A stretch of 64,000 nt of DNA from Sclerotiophoma versabilis (lineage: Eukaryota; Ascomycota; Dothideomycetes; Pleosporales; Didymellaceae). The stretch covers positions 1,984,001 to 2,048,000 of the forward strand of contig JAAROD010000080.1 in the NCBI GenBank assembly GCA_012274445.1. Reading direction: 5' to 3'. Below are positions 1 to 10,398 of the stretch, one piece after another (position 1 is the first letter of the stretch; each line of letters starts with the position of its first letter). Position numbers and translations under genes: made by a program. The notes below the pieces were generated by a model that was not told where the DNA came from, did no database searches, and was given only the letters and a program-made list of their open reading frames with translations.

Positions 1-1219
1 AAGAAAAGGCACTTCACTCATAGTGGTCTCACCTCTTGCCCAGACAATATTCCAAAGGAGTCCGGAAACAAGAGCAGTTGAGTTCCGAAGGGACAAGCAC
101 AAATTTTCGCCCCCACCGCTCCAAGTGATTGCATTATGGTCCAAGAAAACTTACACAAGCAAGATGGTATTTCGAACGCAGCCAAGTCATGGTAACTCAC
201 GCTGAAACTCCGAATAGTATCAATCAAGCTTGACATCGGCCACTATATCAAGCACACAGAGGAGCCATACTTGAGCAACAGCCCTGGCCACCCACTTTTG
301 TAGATAAGCGAAAGTCAAGTGTGCCTCATTGGCAGAGTCATCCTACTGGATTGTTTAGCAAGCAATTCAACCATCAGTCCATTCTGACAACCCTCGAGTG
401 TTCCAAGTAGCTTACATGATGCGGAAGACGCTTGCTGCTTTAGAGCCAAGCCCTCCCCTTACACTGTGAGTGAAAGGTCCTAGACCTATGTCAACTTATT
501 TGCGCCCTGAATCTCTCTACTTTGAAGCACACTCATTTGACCCACCCCTGACCTGAAATTTCCACCTCGGATCCCAACACTTCGCCCCCGACAGAAGACG
601 GAAGCTATCACTCAGCCAGTTCGAATTACGACACTTGTAAGACAGGCCATCAAGATATTGGAAAACTCGTTACCATATAGGCCAGAGCTCGCAATCGCCA
701 TCAAGGACTACGGTTAGCGCTCCAGCAAACGAGAGAGAATCTCGTGCTGCGCAGCGCCGAGTGTCTTGCTACCGGGCTATGTTTCGAGCACTTTTCTTCA
801 CATGCTGGCTCGATGAGTACGTGCTAGGTGAAGTTGAAGAAGTCGGGTGGGGGGGCTGAAATAAATTCCATTAGGATGAATCCCAAACTTGCAGTCGCTG
901 CTGATGAGATGCGCATTTCGTTCGGGAAAGGGAAGGGGTATTATTTCAGAGGAAAACGGCAACAGAGCGTGTGAATTGCTGGCGGAATGCGGATTGCAGT
1001 AGGTACTGGAAGTCGAGGATGTGTCTGGGTGGGGGGGGGGGGGGGGGTGGACGCAACCCAAGTACGACGCACATGAGATAAACGCATACCTCAAGGGAAG
1101 TCAATTACAGGTTCCTCTCAGAGAGAACTAATCAATGTCATATTATGGTATCATGTATCATCCTCATCACTCCCATCGCCTTATCTTAATCCCAGCGCAC
1201 CAACCTCAGTATCATCTCT
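1..1219. other. left-edge stretch, no gene supported
   Basis: No ORF here has a recognisable family or codon pattern. A minus-strand ORF starting at 236 has a good splice donor (GTGAGT) after 12 codons and could be the first exon of a gene running off the left edge, but nothing else supports it. The only structure seen is a G17 homopolymer at 1031-1047. Confidence 0.5.
1031..1047. repeat. G17 homopolymer
   Basis: Seventeen consecutive G residues on the plus strand, inside a wider G-rich stretch (about 1026-1050). It lies outside any supported gene. Runs of this length are length-polymorphic and error-prone in sequencing. Confidence 0.9.
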
Positions 1220-1865
1220 CTACTTCTTCTGCTCACCACCCTCTTTCTTTCCCCAAAGCCCCCCAAGGTATCCCCCCGCACTCTTCCCCGCATCCGCAAC
1301 CCCCTGTCCAGCACTGCCCACTCCGCTTCCCACGGCCCCAGCGCCGCCCTTCACGCCATCAACGGCGCCCTGGCCATATCCACCCAGCGGCCCTTGCGAC
1401 TCGATGGGGTTCCCATGCTCGTCCTTGCCGCCGCGCTCAGCGCGGTTGACGCCCTCTTTGGAAACTGCGTCGCCGAGGGGCTGCGCGAGCCCACCTTGGC
1501 CCAACTGACCTGAGACGAGGTTGTTGACGCCGTCTTGGACGTTGTCGACTTGGGAGACGCCTGTGACTTTGGTTTTGTCGAGGTTCTCTGTTGTTGGATT
1601 AGCGGGCGTTGAGTTTGGAGTCGGGAGTGTTGTGGGCCGGGGATGGAAATGCGAAGGGAAAGAAGAAAGAGGACAGTGGAACGTGTATGTATTTTGGCGG
1701 ACGAGACGCACGTTTGGTGGCATACGAAGCCTTGTTGTCCTTGGTGAACCACTGCAGGTACTTGTCCTCCATCCAGGGGACCCAGTTGTCATACTGGCGG
1801 TTGTAGAAATCGCCGGCCTGCTGCTTGTACGTCTTGCTCTCAGTGTTTTGGTTGTTTGTGGTCAT
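1220..1865 (-). CDS. conserved-looking hypothetical protein, Gly-rich C-terminus
   Basis: Function unknown. Two exons: 1712-1865 and 1220-1587, joined across a 124-bp intron (donor GTGCGT, acceptor CAG) with phases closing as C|AG. The product is 173 aa. Residues 1-50 are hydrophilic and aromatic (MTTNNQNTES start, then a YNRQYDNWVPWMEDKYLQWF segment). The C-terminal ~80 residues are Gly/Ala/Val-rich (GVGSAGQGVADAGKSAGGYL) with a basic/acidic KKEGGEQKK tail. There is no signal peptide or membrane span. The composition resembles stress-type, LEA-like disordered proteins, but that is only a resemblance. The start was chosen as the first ATG in frame. A TATA-like AT run lies about 120 bp upstream. 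Confidence 0.7.
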
Positions 1866-2796
1866 TTTGACTTCGACTTGCCCTTTATTAGAATAAGTGG
1901 TGTTAATGTGAAGCTGGTTGCAGGGGTGCGTGTATTTTGGTATTTTGGTAGGATCAATAAAGATCCGAATTCGCAGGCTGCAGCAATATATACTTTCTCC
2001 ACCAACTGGACTCTCATTCCAGGTCGTCATCCCCCTGGTGATCTCATCTGCGATCACCAGCCCAGGATCATGGCCCACGCAAGCCGTTGGCTATGTGGTG
2101 ACAGGGGTTGTACTGTGTAGACGTCGGACATCATACGTCATCCGGGCTAGGCCCAGTGATCGTCCCGCGTGCAGCAAGTTCAAGCGATCCAGATCAAGTT
2201 TCCACGGAGCCAACGTCGCGTCTAAGTTCACATCGTCCACTAAGGGCTCACGGCGCCTTGTCGAGTATGGCGTAGGCGGTCCGATTTTGAGATCTTGCTG
2301 TGTTCCTGTGTTGGCAACGATTGTTTGTCACATTCAAGGAACGGAGAAGGCTGAAATGAATTGTTATATGAGTAATCGCGCATCCGCAATGAAGATGCGT
2401 AGCGCTGTGGTCGCTCTAGAACTGCTAGGCTCTTCAAAAATGCGCATACTGCTACAACGGACGAGTGTGCCTTGTCAGCGCTGCATTCAGAGGTATCTAT
2501 ACAACCGTATGCTCGTTGGAATGCTCCTTGTCACGCCTTTAAAATTATCCCTCAAGAGACCGTGACCGCTTTGAACACCTCTCCCAAATCTCAACAGATG
2601 TGAAGTTTACATCGATGCCCTTATAGTGGTTATATTCGACGCCGTTGAACTCGTAATGCCGTGACGCACCGTTCGAGCACTGGCGAAGTGCGCGTGGAAT
2701 ACTGCATCGCAACGCATCCTCCGGACAACAACCTGGGTATATATCGTTACAATCGTCAGAAACGCTCAATCATAATGCATGCAGTTCTTCATCTGC
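1866..2796. other. intergenic, promoter side of 1220-1865 and 3' side of 2797-5553
   Basis: A 215-codon plus-strand frame crosses this stretch but has no ATG-based start, no domain and no gene-like composition, so I treat it as chance. An ATATATA run at about 1985-1993 is a plausible TATA element for the minus-strand gene ending at 1220. Nothing else was seen. Confidence 0.5.
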
Positions 2797-5553
2797 TCAC
2801 TCTCCAGTACTTGCTCCCCTCATTCTTGTTCTGCCTAGGCTCAAGCTGCGTGTTAAGTCTGATGTGGTACCGATCGAGTTGCGATTCAGATTGGTCCGAT
2901 TTGCGCCGAGTTGGAGTTTCTCTCGCAGGCCACTGACTGTCTGCTTTTCGATGGCCGGAGAACTTTGTCTGTCAAAATTGTAGCGCCGTGGGCTGTCTCT
3001 GAAGAGGAGACTGTTCTCGTTCGGCACGCCTGTTACAGTCGGACGCCGAAGGCCTGACGTGGGCTGAAACTTGGGTGATGGCTGCAACTCCGGCATTGGC
3101 TCTTGCGACGTATACGTTCTGCTGTTATGTCGGTTCTTCTCAAAGTTGTTATTGCTGGTGTTGATATTGGCATGAGTGCTGGTGTTGGTGTTGATGCTTC
3201 GCAGCTGCCTGAAGTCTGTCATTGCACGAGAGGGTGCACGCAGCGTATCGTCTTCGTCTTCTTCTGCATCTGCATCTGATTGGCGTCGCGTGCGGTTAAG
3301 ACTGGTACCTGCCCGTTGTATACGCGAGGCAGCAACAGCATCGGATGTGCTGTTAGTATCCTGACTGGACGGACGTTTACTGGTAGAAGCCGCAAGCATA
3401 CTGGTCCTGCGGGCCTCAATGCGTTCAAGAGCTCTGCTGGGGCTAACACCCGAGAATGAGACGACACTTCCAGTATCTTCGCTGTCCCGTATCGGTTTTG
3501 GCGATTCGCCGTTGACCTGCACACTTGGCCTACGCGCAACTGCAGCTGCTGACGAGCGCATCGCAGGGCTTGCTAAACTTGGCTTTGTATCGCACAATGC
3601 TATACAAAGCTCTGTCAGGCTACGACAGATGTTGTCAGCTTTTCGACGAACTTGTCTGTCGGCTGTCCCGGCACCACTGTATACCGATGCAGCGGAGCTC
3701 AGCATGCCTGTGCTTCCAGCCATTTCTGCCAGCGCAATTGCCTCTGTTGCTGTCGACTCGAGTACACGATACACCGAATGTGTAGTGTGCTGCTTGGCTT
3801 TCGCTAGGGCATCCCTTAACAGTGGGTGGACCTTGCTGGATGGTGCATCAACCGTCGACTCTGAAGGCGACGCACTTGGCTTGCGCTGCTGATGCGGAGA
3901 GGAGGAGACTGTGGTGGCTGATGTATTGGCGGTTCGCGGGCGTTCGGCAGAGGCTTGTGCAACGGCAGCGTTCGAGGTCGCAGGAGTTTTGCCGCCTCCT
4001 TGTTCGATCTTCTTGATCCTTGTCTTCAGCTCGTCCAGTTCATCCCATACTGAAGCTGCTGGGCCTGTCGAGCCATGCGACTCGGTGTCATGATGTGAAG
4101 ATCCCTCGTGTCTCGATTCGGATTGTGGTGTTTTTGGCCCCTTGCGCGTAGATGTGTAGTTCAGAGTTGAAGGTCGATGGGCGTGTGTTGCTGCGCGCTT
4201 TGGAGGCGTCTGCAGCGCATCCGGAACAGATGGCCGTCGCATTGAGGCAAGAAATTCGCTTGGCGAGAGCTCTGCGTCTCGTCTGGACGAAAACGAAGAT
4301 TTGGGATTGAGCTCAGGCAAGCGTGTGCGATGCATCTCATTTAGGTTGTTCGGTGATAGTGGCGACTGATACGTCGTCCTGGACGGTGTAGGCAGGGCTG
4401 TAGCTCGGCGGGGTAATGCGCTTGCTTTTGGATCTGTAGAAGAAGAGAACGGTATGCGGCTTGTGGTTGGTGTGGCATAAGCGGAAATGGGGTGTACTGG
4501 TGAGGACGACTGCAGACCGGACGGTGTCGAATGCCGATTGTTCACCCTGGCAATGCGTGAGCGCAGGCGGTCCTGCCGTGCTGCAGCATCAATCGCGCGC
4601 TGTTTGGGCGCATTGTCTTCGGCGATGTTCATAAAGAGGTCCTCGCTTTCTGTGCCTGGTACGTTCCTCTTCAGGCCGCGCCCAGCATACCCGTTGCGAG
4701 TATCGTCGAAGTCAGAGGCCTCGTCCCTCAAGCTAGCCATGTGGCGCGAGGATCGTGTGCTGGTCACCGTGCTCTGTCGAGAAAGCATCGGCTTGTCTGC
4801 CCGCGGTATTGACGCAGTGGCTTCGCTTACGCTCGAGGTGTCTGAGTCGTCGTCTGGCTGGCCCATTCGTTGCAAGCCAGCGATTGGCGTCGGTAGGCCT
4901 GAGTGCTGTCGCTGGGGCTGAGTAGGGGTCGCGGCAGGGGCCTTTTTTCGTGCGTAGTCAGAGTTTCCTCGTGTGATCAATGTGACGGGCGGTCCACGCG
5001 AGTTGTCTATGCCTGGAATGAAGACAATTAGCCATGGCCCAGAGCACTGGAAACGCCAATTGATGAGAATTTGGGTCAGCATCGAACAGCACATTCCACC
5101 GTCATCCTGGTGGGGTGAAGGTGCTGAGGGGCTGCTGGGTTGCTGATTTGCGACTACGAGATGACTGCTTACTATGCCATTGTTAGTACCAAACATGGAA
5201 TGCAATGGCGCAAACTGTATTTACCCATGACCACTGAATGAGGCAGGCGGCCGCTTGCTGCCAGGCGAGCGCAAGTCAGTACCTGAGCCGGAGGAGCCGG
5301 GCTGTGGGGAGAAGTAGGACGGGGAAGCTGAGGGCGCGTTCTGAGCAGGTGCTGTGGGCGTGGTGGGGTTTGTTGTCGCGCGTCGCAAGCGCGGAGAGGA
5401 AGCTGGGGGCGTTTCTTTGTCTTTCTCTTTTCTAGAAGACGAGGAGGGCAGGCGCAATAGTGACGCGAAGCGTTTGTGTTTAGCGGGCGGTGCTTGTGTT
5501 TGCATGTCAGATTGTCGCGCATTCGACGGCGGCGGTTGAGAAACGGCCGGCAT
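2797..5553 (-). CDS. large low-complexity fungal protein of unknown function
   Basis: Product of roughly 850-880 aa. Exon 1 is 5225-5553 (starts MPAVSQPPPS, Ser/Pro/Lys-rich). The main exon runs from about 5013 to the stop at 2797. The junction is unresolved: exon 1 ends in phase 2 (donor GTAAAT) while the main exon after a TTCCAG acceptor needs phase 1. A short middle exon of about 37 nt (CAG acceptor near 5122, weak GTGGAA donor near 5085) would reconcile them. Most of the protein is disordered, rich in S/T/P/R. One ordered helical block, coded at about 3580-3840, starts KVHPLLRDALAKAKQHTTHS and continues with EAIALAEMAG and CRSLTELCIALCD. A short predicted coiled coil (VWDELDELKTRIKKIEQGGG) precedes it. 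I know similar proteins in other filamentous fungi only as uncharacterised. No signal peptide or membrane span. Confidence 0.72.
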
Positions 5554-6493
5554 GGCTGCAAGGTGCGCCGGTGAATTCGCTGGCAGCTGCAGGGTTCAGC
5601 GCTGTACAGTTACAAAATTGATATAGCGCGCGTCATGCTTGTGACACGCTCGCGACCGAAATAGTATCTTTCCAGGTGGTCTACAGTGTGCGGAATGGTG
5701 TTTCCTGCTTCGCGACTTCGCAAGTCGCGACACTGGCAGTGGACCGTTCGTCAAGGAGGGCCGAATCCTTCGTTAGAGGCGCGGTCCGGACCACCTTGTG
5801 CACGAGAGCGCACAACTCTAACCGTGAGCTAGCAAATGGTAGACGTTGGGCGGCCGCCAAAGGGATGAGCAAGTGACGTGCAGTTGGATACGAGCTTGAG
5901 AGTTGCACAACGTCGATTCTGAGAATGCCATAATACCTTTCGCAGCAACCAGCCTCTCCATGATACATGGCCATCAGGGGTAATACTACTAGCCCAGCCT
6001 CACAATTTCGAGGATTCGAACAATCCCCACAATTTGACATGGGCCACTGAAATCGAGATAATCAAACTCAATATTGTTCGATGAAGTGTAAATCTGAGAA
6101 AGAAGGCGAATACGTGATTACGCGCCTGTTGTGCTGGACATACTGCACTAATCACCTATCAAGCATCACGCTTGTCGAACACTGCCGTGCAGTCGACTAG
6201 GATCAAATGAGGAGAAACCATCCATATAGAAAAGCAAATCAACATCGACTAGAGGAGCCAAGTCAAGCCGTATCAGAAGAGTGTGATTTTGAACAAGAGA
6301 ACATACTATGGCAGTTCACGAAGGATTGCAGCAGAGGTGGATTTGGTGATGTTGATCGATCAGCGGAGATTCGGCGGTTTTGCTCCGCAATGCTTGGCGA
6401 CATTGTTGCTGAGTGAACTTTTGCTGGAGACCTTCAACCCAAAGATCCTCAGGATCGCCCAACCCACACAAACCTCAACGCTCGCCTGCCAAC
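5554..6493. other. divergent promoter region
   Basis: Lies between the 5' ends of the 2797-5553 gene (minus) and prp45 (plus), 940 bp. No ORF here looks coding. A GGATTCGAAC string near 6012-6021 was examined as a tRNA B-box and rejected. Confidence 0.5.
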
Positions 6494-8161
6494 ATGTTCG
6501 TCGCCGCTCTTTCGAAGTCGCTGCCAAAGCCGAAATACACAGGCGAAGAGGAGGACTTGACGCGAAGCACACGCGTGCTGAGCTCTGAACAGTATGAGAC
6601 CCAGGTTGTGCGACGGCAGAATGGACCTCCTCCCTACGGCAGCAGGCAAAGCTGGCGACCGCGCACCGCTGAGGACTTTGGCGATGGCGGTGCATTTCCC
6701 GAGGTTCATGTTGCGCAATACCCGCTCGATATGGGAAAGAAAGGACAGCCGTCTACATCGAACGCGCTGACAAGGCGGGTGGATGCTGAAGGAAAGACAA
6801 AATACGACGAGATTGCAAGAAGAGGGCATGGTGAAAACAGGATAGTGCAGGCAAGCTTCAAGGACCTGATCCCGCTGCGACAACAGGCAAATGCCGGCGA
6901 GCTTGACCTGGATCGCCCAAGTCAGGATGTCGTGCAGGCTACAAAGGCGAAGACAGAGGCAGCACTCATGGCCCTTGTTCAAGGGCAAACTGCTGCGCAA
7001 AAACCGAAGAACGTCCAAGGCCGCAAGGACGACGAGCCGACATTTGTGCGATACACACCGACTGCGCAGATGGGCGAAGCGCAGGGCAAGACCCGCATCT
7101 TCAAGATCCAACAGCGACAGATCGATCCCATGGAGCCACCGAAGTTCAAGCATAAGCGTATTCCTCGTGGGCCACCTTCCCCTCCGCCTCCAGTACTTCA
7201 TTCGCCACCGCGTAAATTGACTGCCGAGGACCAAGAAATGTGGAAGATTCCACCGCCGATCAGTAACTGGAAGAACCCCAAGGGTTACACAGTGCCGCTT
7301 GACAAGCGTCTTGCAGCGGACGGGCGAGGTCTCCAGGACGTCACAATCAACGATAAGTTCGCACAGTTTGGTGAGGCGCTGCAGGCCGCAGATAGGCATG
7401 CTCGAGAGGAGGTCAAGCAACGTGCGATTATGCAACAAAGGTTGGCGGAGAAGGAGAAACTGCAGAAGGAAGAACACCTGCGCAATTTGGCCAAACAAGC
7501 CCGCGAAGAGCGCGCAAACGCTTCACGCCGCCGCTCTTACAGCGACTCGGAATCAGATTCAGAGCAAGAGGAGGTCCGCAAACGACAAGAAGCAAGGAAA
7601 GAACGTCGCGAGGACTTCCAGCGAGAGCTACGGCAGGCCAAGATGGGCACAGAACGCAAGATCCAGATGCTTGCTCGCGAACAAGATCGAGACATCTCAG
7701 AAAAGGTTGCACTTGGACTTGCAAAGCCCACACAAGGCGGAGAGTCCATGTACGATGCACGGTTGTTTAATCAGTCGAGCGGATTCAACGCAGGCATCAA
7801 CGAGGACAACCACTATGACAAGCCTTTGTTCGCTGCTCAAGATGCAATCAGCAGCATCTACCGGCCCACTGTACAACAAGACGATGGAGAAGACGAAGGT
7901 CAGACATACGACCGTATCACTAAATCCAGCAAGTTCGATGTGCTCGGCAAGGCCGGCAAAGGCTTCAAGGGCGCCGACCTGCAAGAGCAAAGAGACGGCC
8001 CGGTGCAGTTTGAGAAGGACACAGATGATCCGTTCAACATCAATGCAATGATCAACGAGGTCAAGGGAGAGTCGAAGAGTGGTGAGAAGCGTTATGGTAT
8101 GACAGATCCTTCGGAAGGACGCTCAACGAAGCGCGCGCGGGTCGACGACGACAGTGATTGA
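6494..8161 (+). CDS. prp45: SNW/SKIP-family pre-mRNA-processing protein Prp45
   Basis: Intronless, 555 aa. Spliceosomal scaffold of the NineTeen-associated and catalytic complexes (yeast Prp45, human SNW1/SKIP), nuclear. The signature block is intact: SNWKNPKGYTVPLDKRLAAD at residues 257-276, preceded by a Pro run (GPPSPPPP). The SNW domain spans about 170-330. A long charged helix (about 300-400, EEVKQRAIMQQRLAEKEKL) and a Ser/Asp/Glu patch (SDSESDSEQEE) follow, then the conserved SEKVALGLAKPT and MYDARLFNQSSGF segments and a basic KRARVDDDSD tail. The frame stays open 81 nt upstream of this ATG without another ATG; I chose MFVAALSKSLPKPKY because it matches the usual family N-terminus. Length is normal for fungi. 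Confidence 0.96.
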   Translation: MFVAALSKSLPKPKYTGEEEDLTRSTRVLSSEQYETQVVRRQNGPPPYGSRQSWRPRTAEDFGDGGAFPEVHVAQYPLDMGKKGQPSTSNALTRRVDAEGKTKYDEIARRGHGENRIVQASFKDLIPLRQQANAGELDLDRPSQDVVQATKAKTEAALMALVQGQTAAQKPKNVQGRKDDEPTFVRYTPTAQMGEAQGKTRIFKIQQRQIDPMEPPKFKHKRIPRGPPSPPPPVLHSPPRKLTAEDQEMWKIPPPISNWKNPKGYTVPLDKRLAADGRGLQDVTINDKFAQFGEALQAADRHAREEVKQRAIMQQRLAEKEKLQKEEHLRNLAKQAREERANASRRRSYSDSESDSEQEEVRKRQEARKERREDFQRELRQAKMGTERKIQMLAREQDRDISEKVALGLAKPTQGGESMYDARLFNQSSGFNAGINEDNHYDKPLFAAQDAISSIYRPTVQQDDGEDEGQTYDRITKSSKFDVLGKAGKGFKGADLQEQRDGPVQFEKDTDDPFNINAMINEVKGESKSGEKRYGMTDPSEGRSTKRARVDDDSD

Positions 8162-8834
8162 GACGCCTGATGTTGGGTTTCGTAATTTGCATTGTATAGG
8201 CATGAGCCATGGAGTTATTCCGCGCGCACACGTGAGATTGGTAATTCATATTTGCGCAGCATCCTTATCCGAATGTCTTGGCTAGAGGACGATACCATTG
8301 CGTAGTTGGTGGAGCACATGCAAATACGATTGCTATCGGATGTGAGCTCAGTTGGTTTTAGAGTCTGACAAGTGGTGTTCAGGTATTGAAGAATGCGGTT
8401 AATTCAAGAACACTGCCTAGGCCCCAAGTAATCAGTGATAGCTATATTCACTCGAGAGAGAAATACTTCACATGTTCAGCATATTCTTACACTGTATTGT
8501 TTGGTCCTTCAGTCTCACTTTCGTCCTTGAGCGTTCACTGCCCTTTGCCGATGTTGATGCTCCGAATCGGATGTTCTGCTTTAACATTCGGATGGTGCAC
8601 CACGGCGGCTAAGAGCTGCCACTACCACATGCACCCGCAAGGTTGAGCCGCGCAACATAAGTGTGGGGCTGACATGGCCAGCTCGGCCAGTTTGTACAGA
8701 GCAGACCCTTTAAAGCTGCCCTGCATGGCCGCTAATAGCCTTCTGGATCTCTTGCTAACCTCTTACACGAACAACTAATTGCTGCGCAGCTTTGAAACTC
8801 GTTCGTGATTTGTCCCTTTATTACAGCAGACACA
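8162..8834. other. intergenic between prp45 and the dioxygenase
   Basis: Terminator side of prp45 and promoter of the dioxygenase. No coding frame or conserved motif is supported. Confidence 0.5.
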
Positions 8835-9877
8835 ATGCCGGCCGCAGCAGTATCAAACAGTGGAGCGCACAAGTTCAACCCCAATTTCACACAACAAGTC
8901 ATTGCCGCAACAGGGCCCAATGTTGACCCTCGTGTCAAACAGCTCACACACAGCTTAATCAAGCACCTGCACGATTTTGCGCGGGAAAATGAGCTCACAG
9001 TCGACGAATGGATGTTGGGTGTTGAGCTAGTACGTCTCGCAGTACCACAAACGCACCAGTGCTGACCGTAGTAGATGAATGAAGCTGGCCGCATGTCCGA
9101 CTCCAAGCGCAATGAAGGACAGCTTCTTTGCGACGTCCTTGGCCTTGAATCCCTTGTTGATGAGATCACGTACAAGCTCGCTACAGACGCCGCCGACGAG
9201 CCCACCGCAACAGCTATCCTTGGCCCGTTCTATCGCCACGACGCCCCTAAGATGGAAATGGGGAGTTGCATCGTGCATGGTATCGAGGAGAGTGGGGACC
9301 GTACTTGGATGCACGGCACCGTCACAGACTTCAAGACCGGCAAGCCGATTGAGGGCGCGGTAATTGATGTCTGGCACACGGCGCCTAACGGGCTTTATGA
9401 GCAGCAGGATCCGGATCAGCCAGAAATGAACTTGAGAGGAAGATTTACCACAGGCAAGGACGGCAAGTACAACTTTTACTGCCTCAGACCTGTGCCTTAT
9501 CCCATTCCATTTGATGGGCCGGCGGGCAAAGTATTGAAGGCACTGGACAGACATCCGTACAGACCGGCGCACATTCACTTCCTCGTAAGTTCTTCCCACA
9601 AGATTTGCTCTCCCCATGGACCTCTCCAACTGAACTTGTACAGCTCACAGCTCCAGGCCACAAGCCAATTGTTACACAAATCTTCGATCGCAGTAGCAAG
9701 TACATTAATGACGACGCAGTGTTTGCTGTCAAGGACTCGCTCCTGGTGGACTTCAAGCCCTTTAAGGGCGATCCGAACGCTGAATTTGAGCTGCCATACG
9801 ACTTCAAGATGGCAACATTTGCGGATGCGAAGGAGGGCAAACTCAATGGCTCGACAGAAGAGAGTGCTTCCTTGTAG
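8835..9877 (+). CDS. intradiol ring-cleavage dioxygenase, hydroxyquinol 1,2-dioxygenase type
   Basis: Cleaves hydroxylated catechols such as hydroxyquinol between the two hydroxyls to give (maleylacetate-type) ring-opened acids, with non-haem Fe(III); cytosolic. Exons 8835-9029, 9075-9584 and 9644-9877; introns of 45 and 59 bp, both phase 0; product 312 aa, usual family length. The N-terminal helical domain (1-100) is followed by the catalytic beta-sandwich. Expected iron ligands are Tyr173 (in NGLYE), Tyr207 (in PVPYPIP), His231 and His233 (in PAHIHF). The intradiol signature IEGAVIDVWHTAPNGLY is intact. There is no signal peptide, unlike the secreted fungal intradiol enzymes. Catechol 1,2-dioxygenase specificity cannot be excluded from sequence alone. 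The next gene in the same direction is a decarboxylase homologue with a nonsense codon. Confidence 0.93.
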
Positions 9878-10398
9878 TTGCGGATCTATTATCACTTACA
9901 ACAACATTAAATTCCTTTCTTCAACAGCATGAGTTCTAGCTCTACTAAGTTACATGCAACGCTTGTCAACGGGCACGCATGACCTTACTCCGAAAACCGG
10001 CTTTGTTCCGGATAACAGCCAGATCCCCGCATCGCCCTGCGACTGCCCCACTTGACGCCTTGACCGAGGCTAAGGTACGCGATGCGACGCCCTGCAATAC
10101 CATGTACACGCCCTGCAGTCAATACCACACTGCTTATGTAAGCTCTGGTGGTAGATAACTTGCCCAAAAGTGTCGTGTGTTCCAATTTGGAACTTGCGTC
10201 GACTTGCATAGTCCTCCGCTTGGTCTCAGGTAATACTGTCATTTGCAGTGAAGTAAGTAACCTTTTAATATCGGCGTCTTCATTGAGCTGCACTGACTAT
10301 GTCCAGGCTCTCGAACTCCTCAGCACTTTTATAACTCAGCAGCTCTTCTGGAACTCTTGATCTCGATACAGTCGCCGAACAGCAACCAAGAAGCAACT
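9878..10398. other. intergenic, upstream of the decarboxylase homologue
   Basis: Short open frames only; nothing conserved was seen. It should hold the promoter of the decarboxylase-like gene. Confidence 0.5.

Noticed and set aside
1918..2565. 215-codon plus-strand frame between the first two genes
   Set aside because: It begins at a non-ATG codon, shows no family or domain, and crosses the promoter of the 1220-1865 gene.
6005..6035. GGATTCGAAC string as a tRNA T-arm (minus strand)
   Set aside because: The five bases either side of TTCGAAT do not pair (GATTG against CCTCG), and no acceptor or anticodon stem is found at tRNA spacing.
6449..7498. 349-codon minus-strand frame inside prp45
   Set aside because: Fully antisense to a well-conserved exon; composition (Leu/Arg/Cys-rich) is what the reverse of a Lys/Glu/Gln-rich gene gives. 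No domain.
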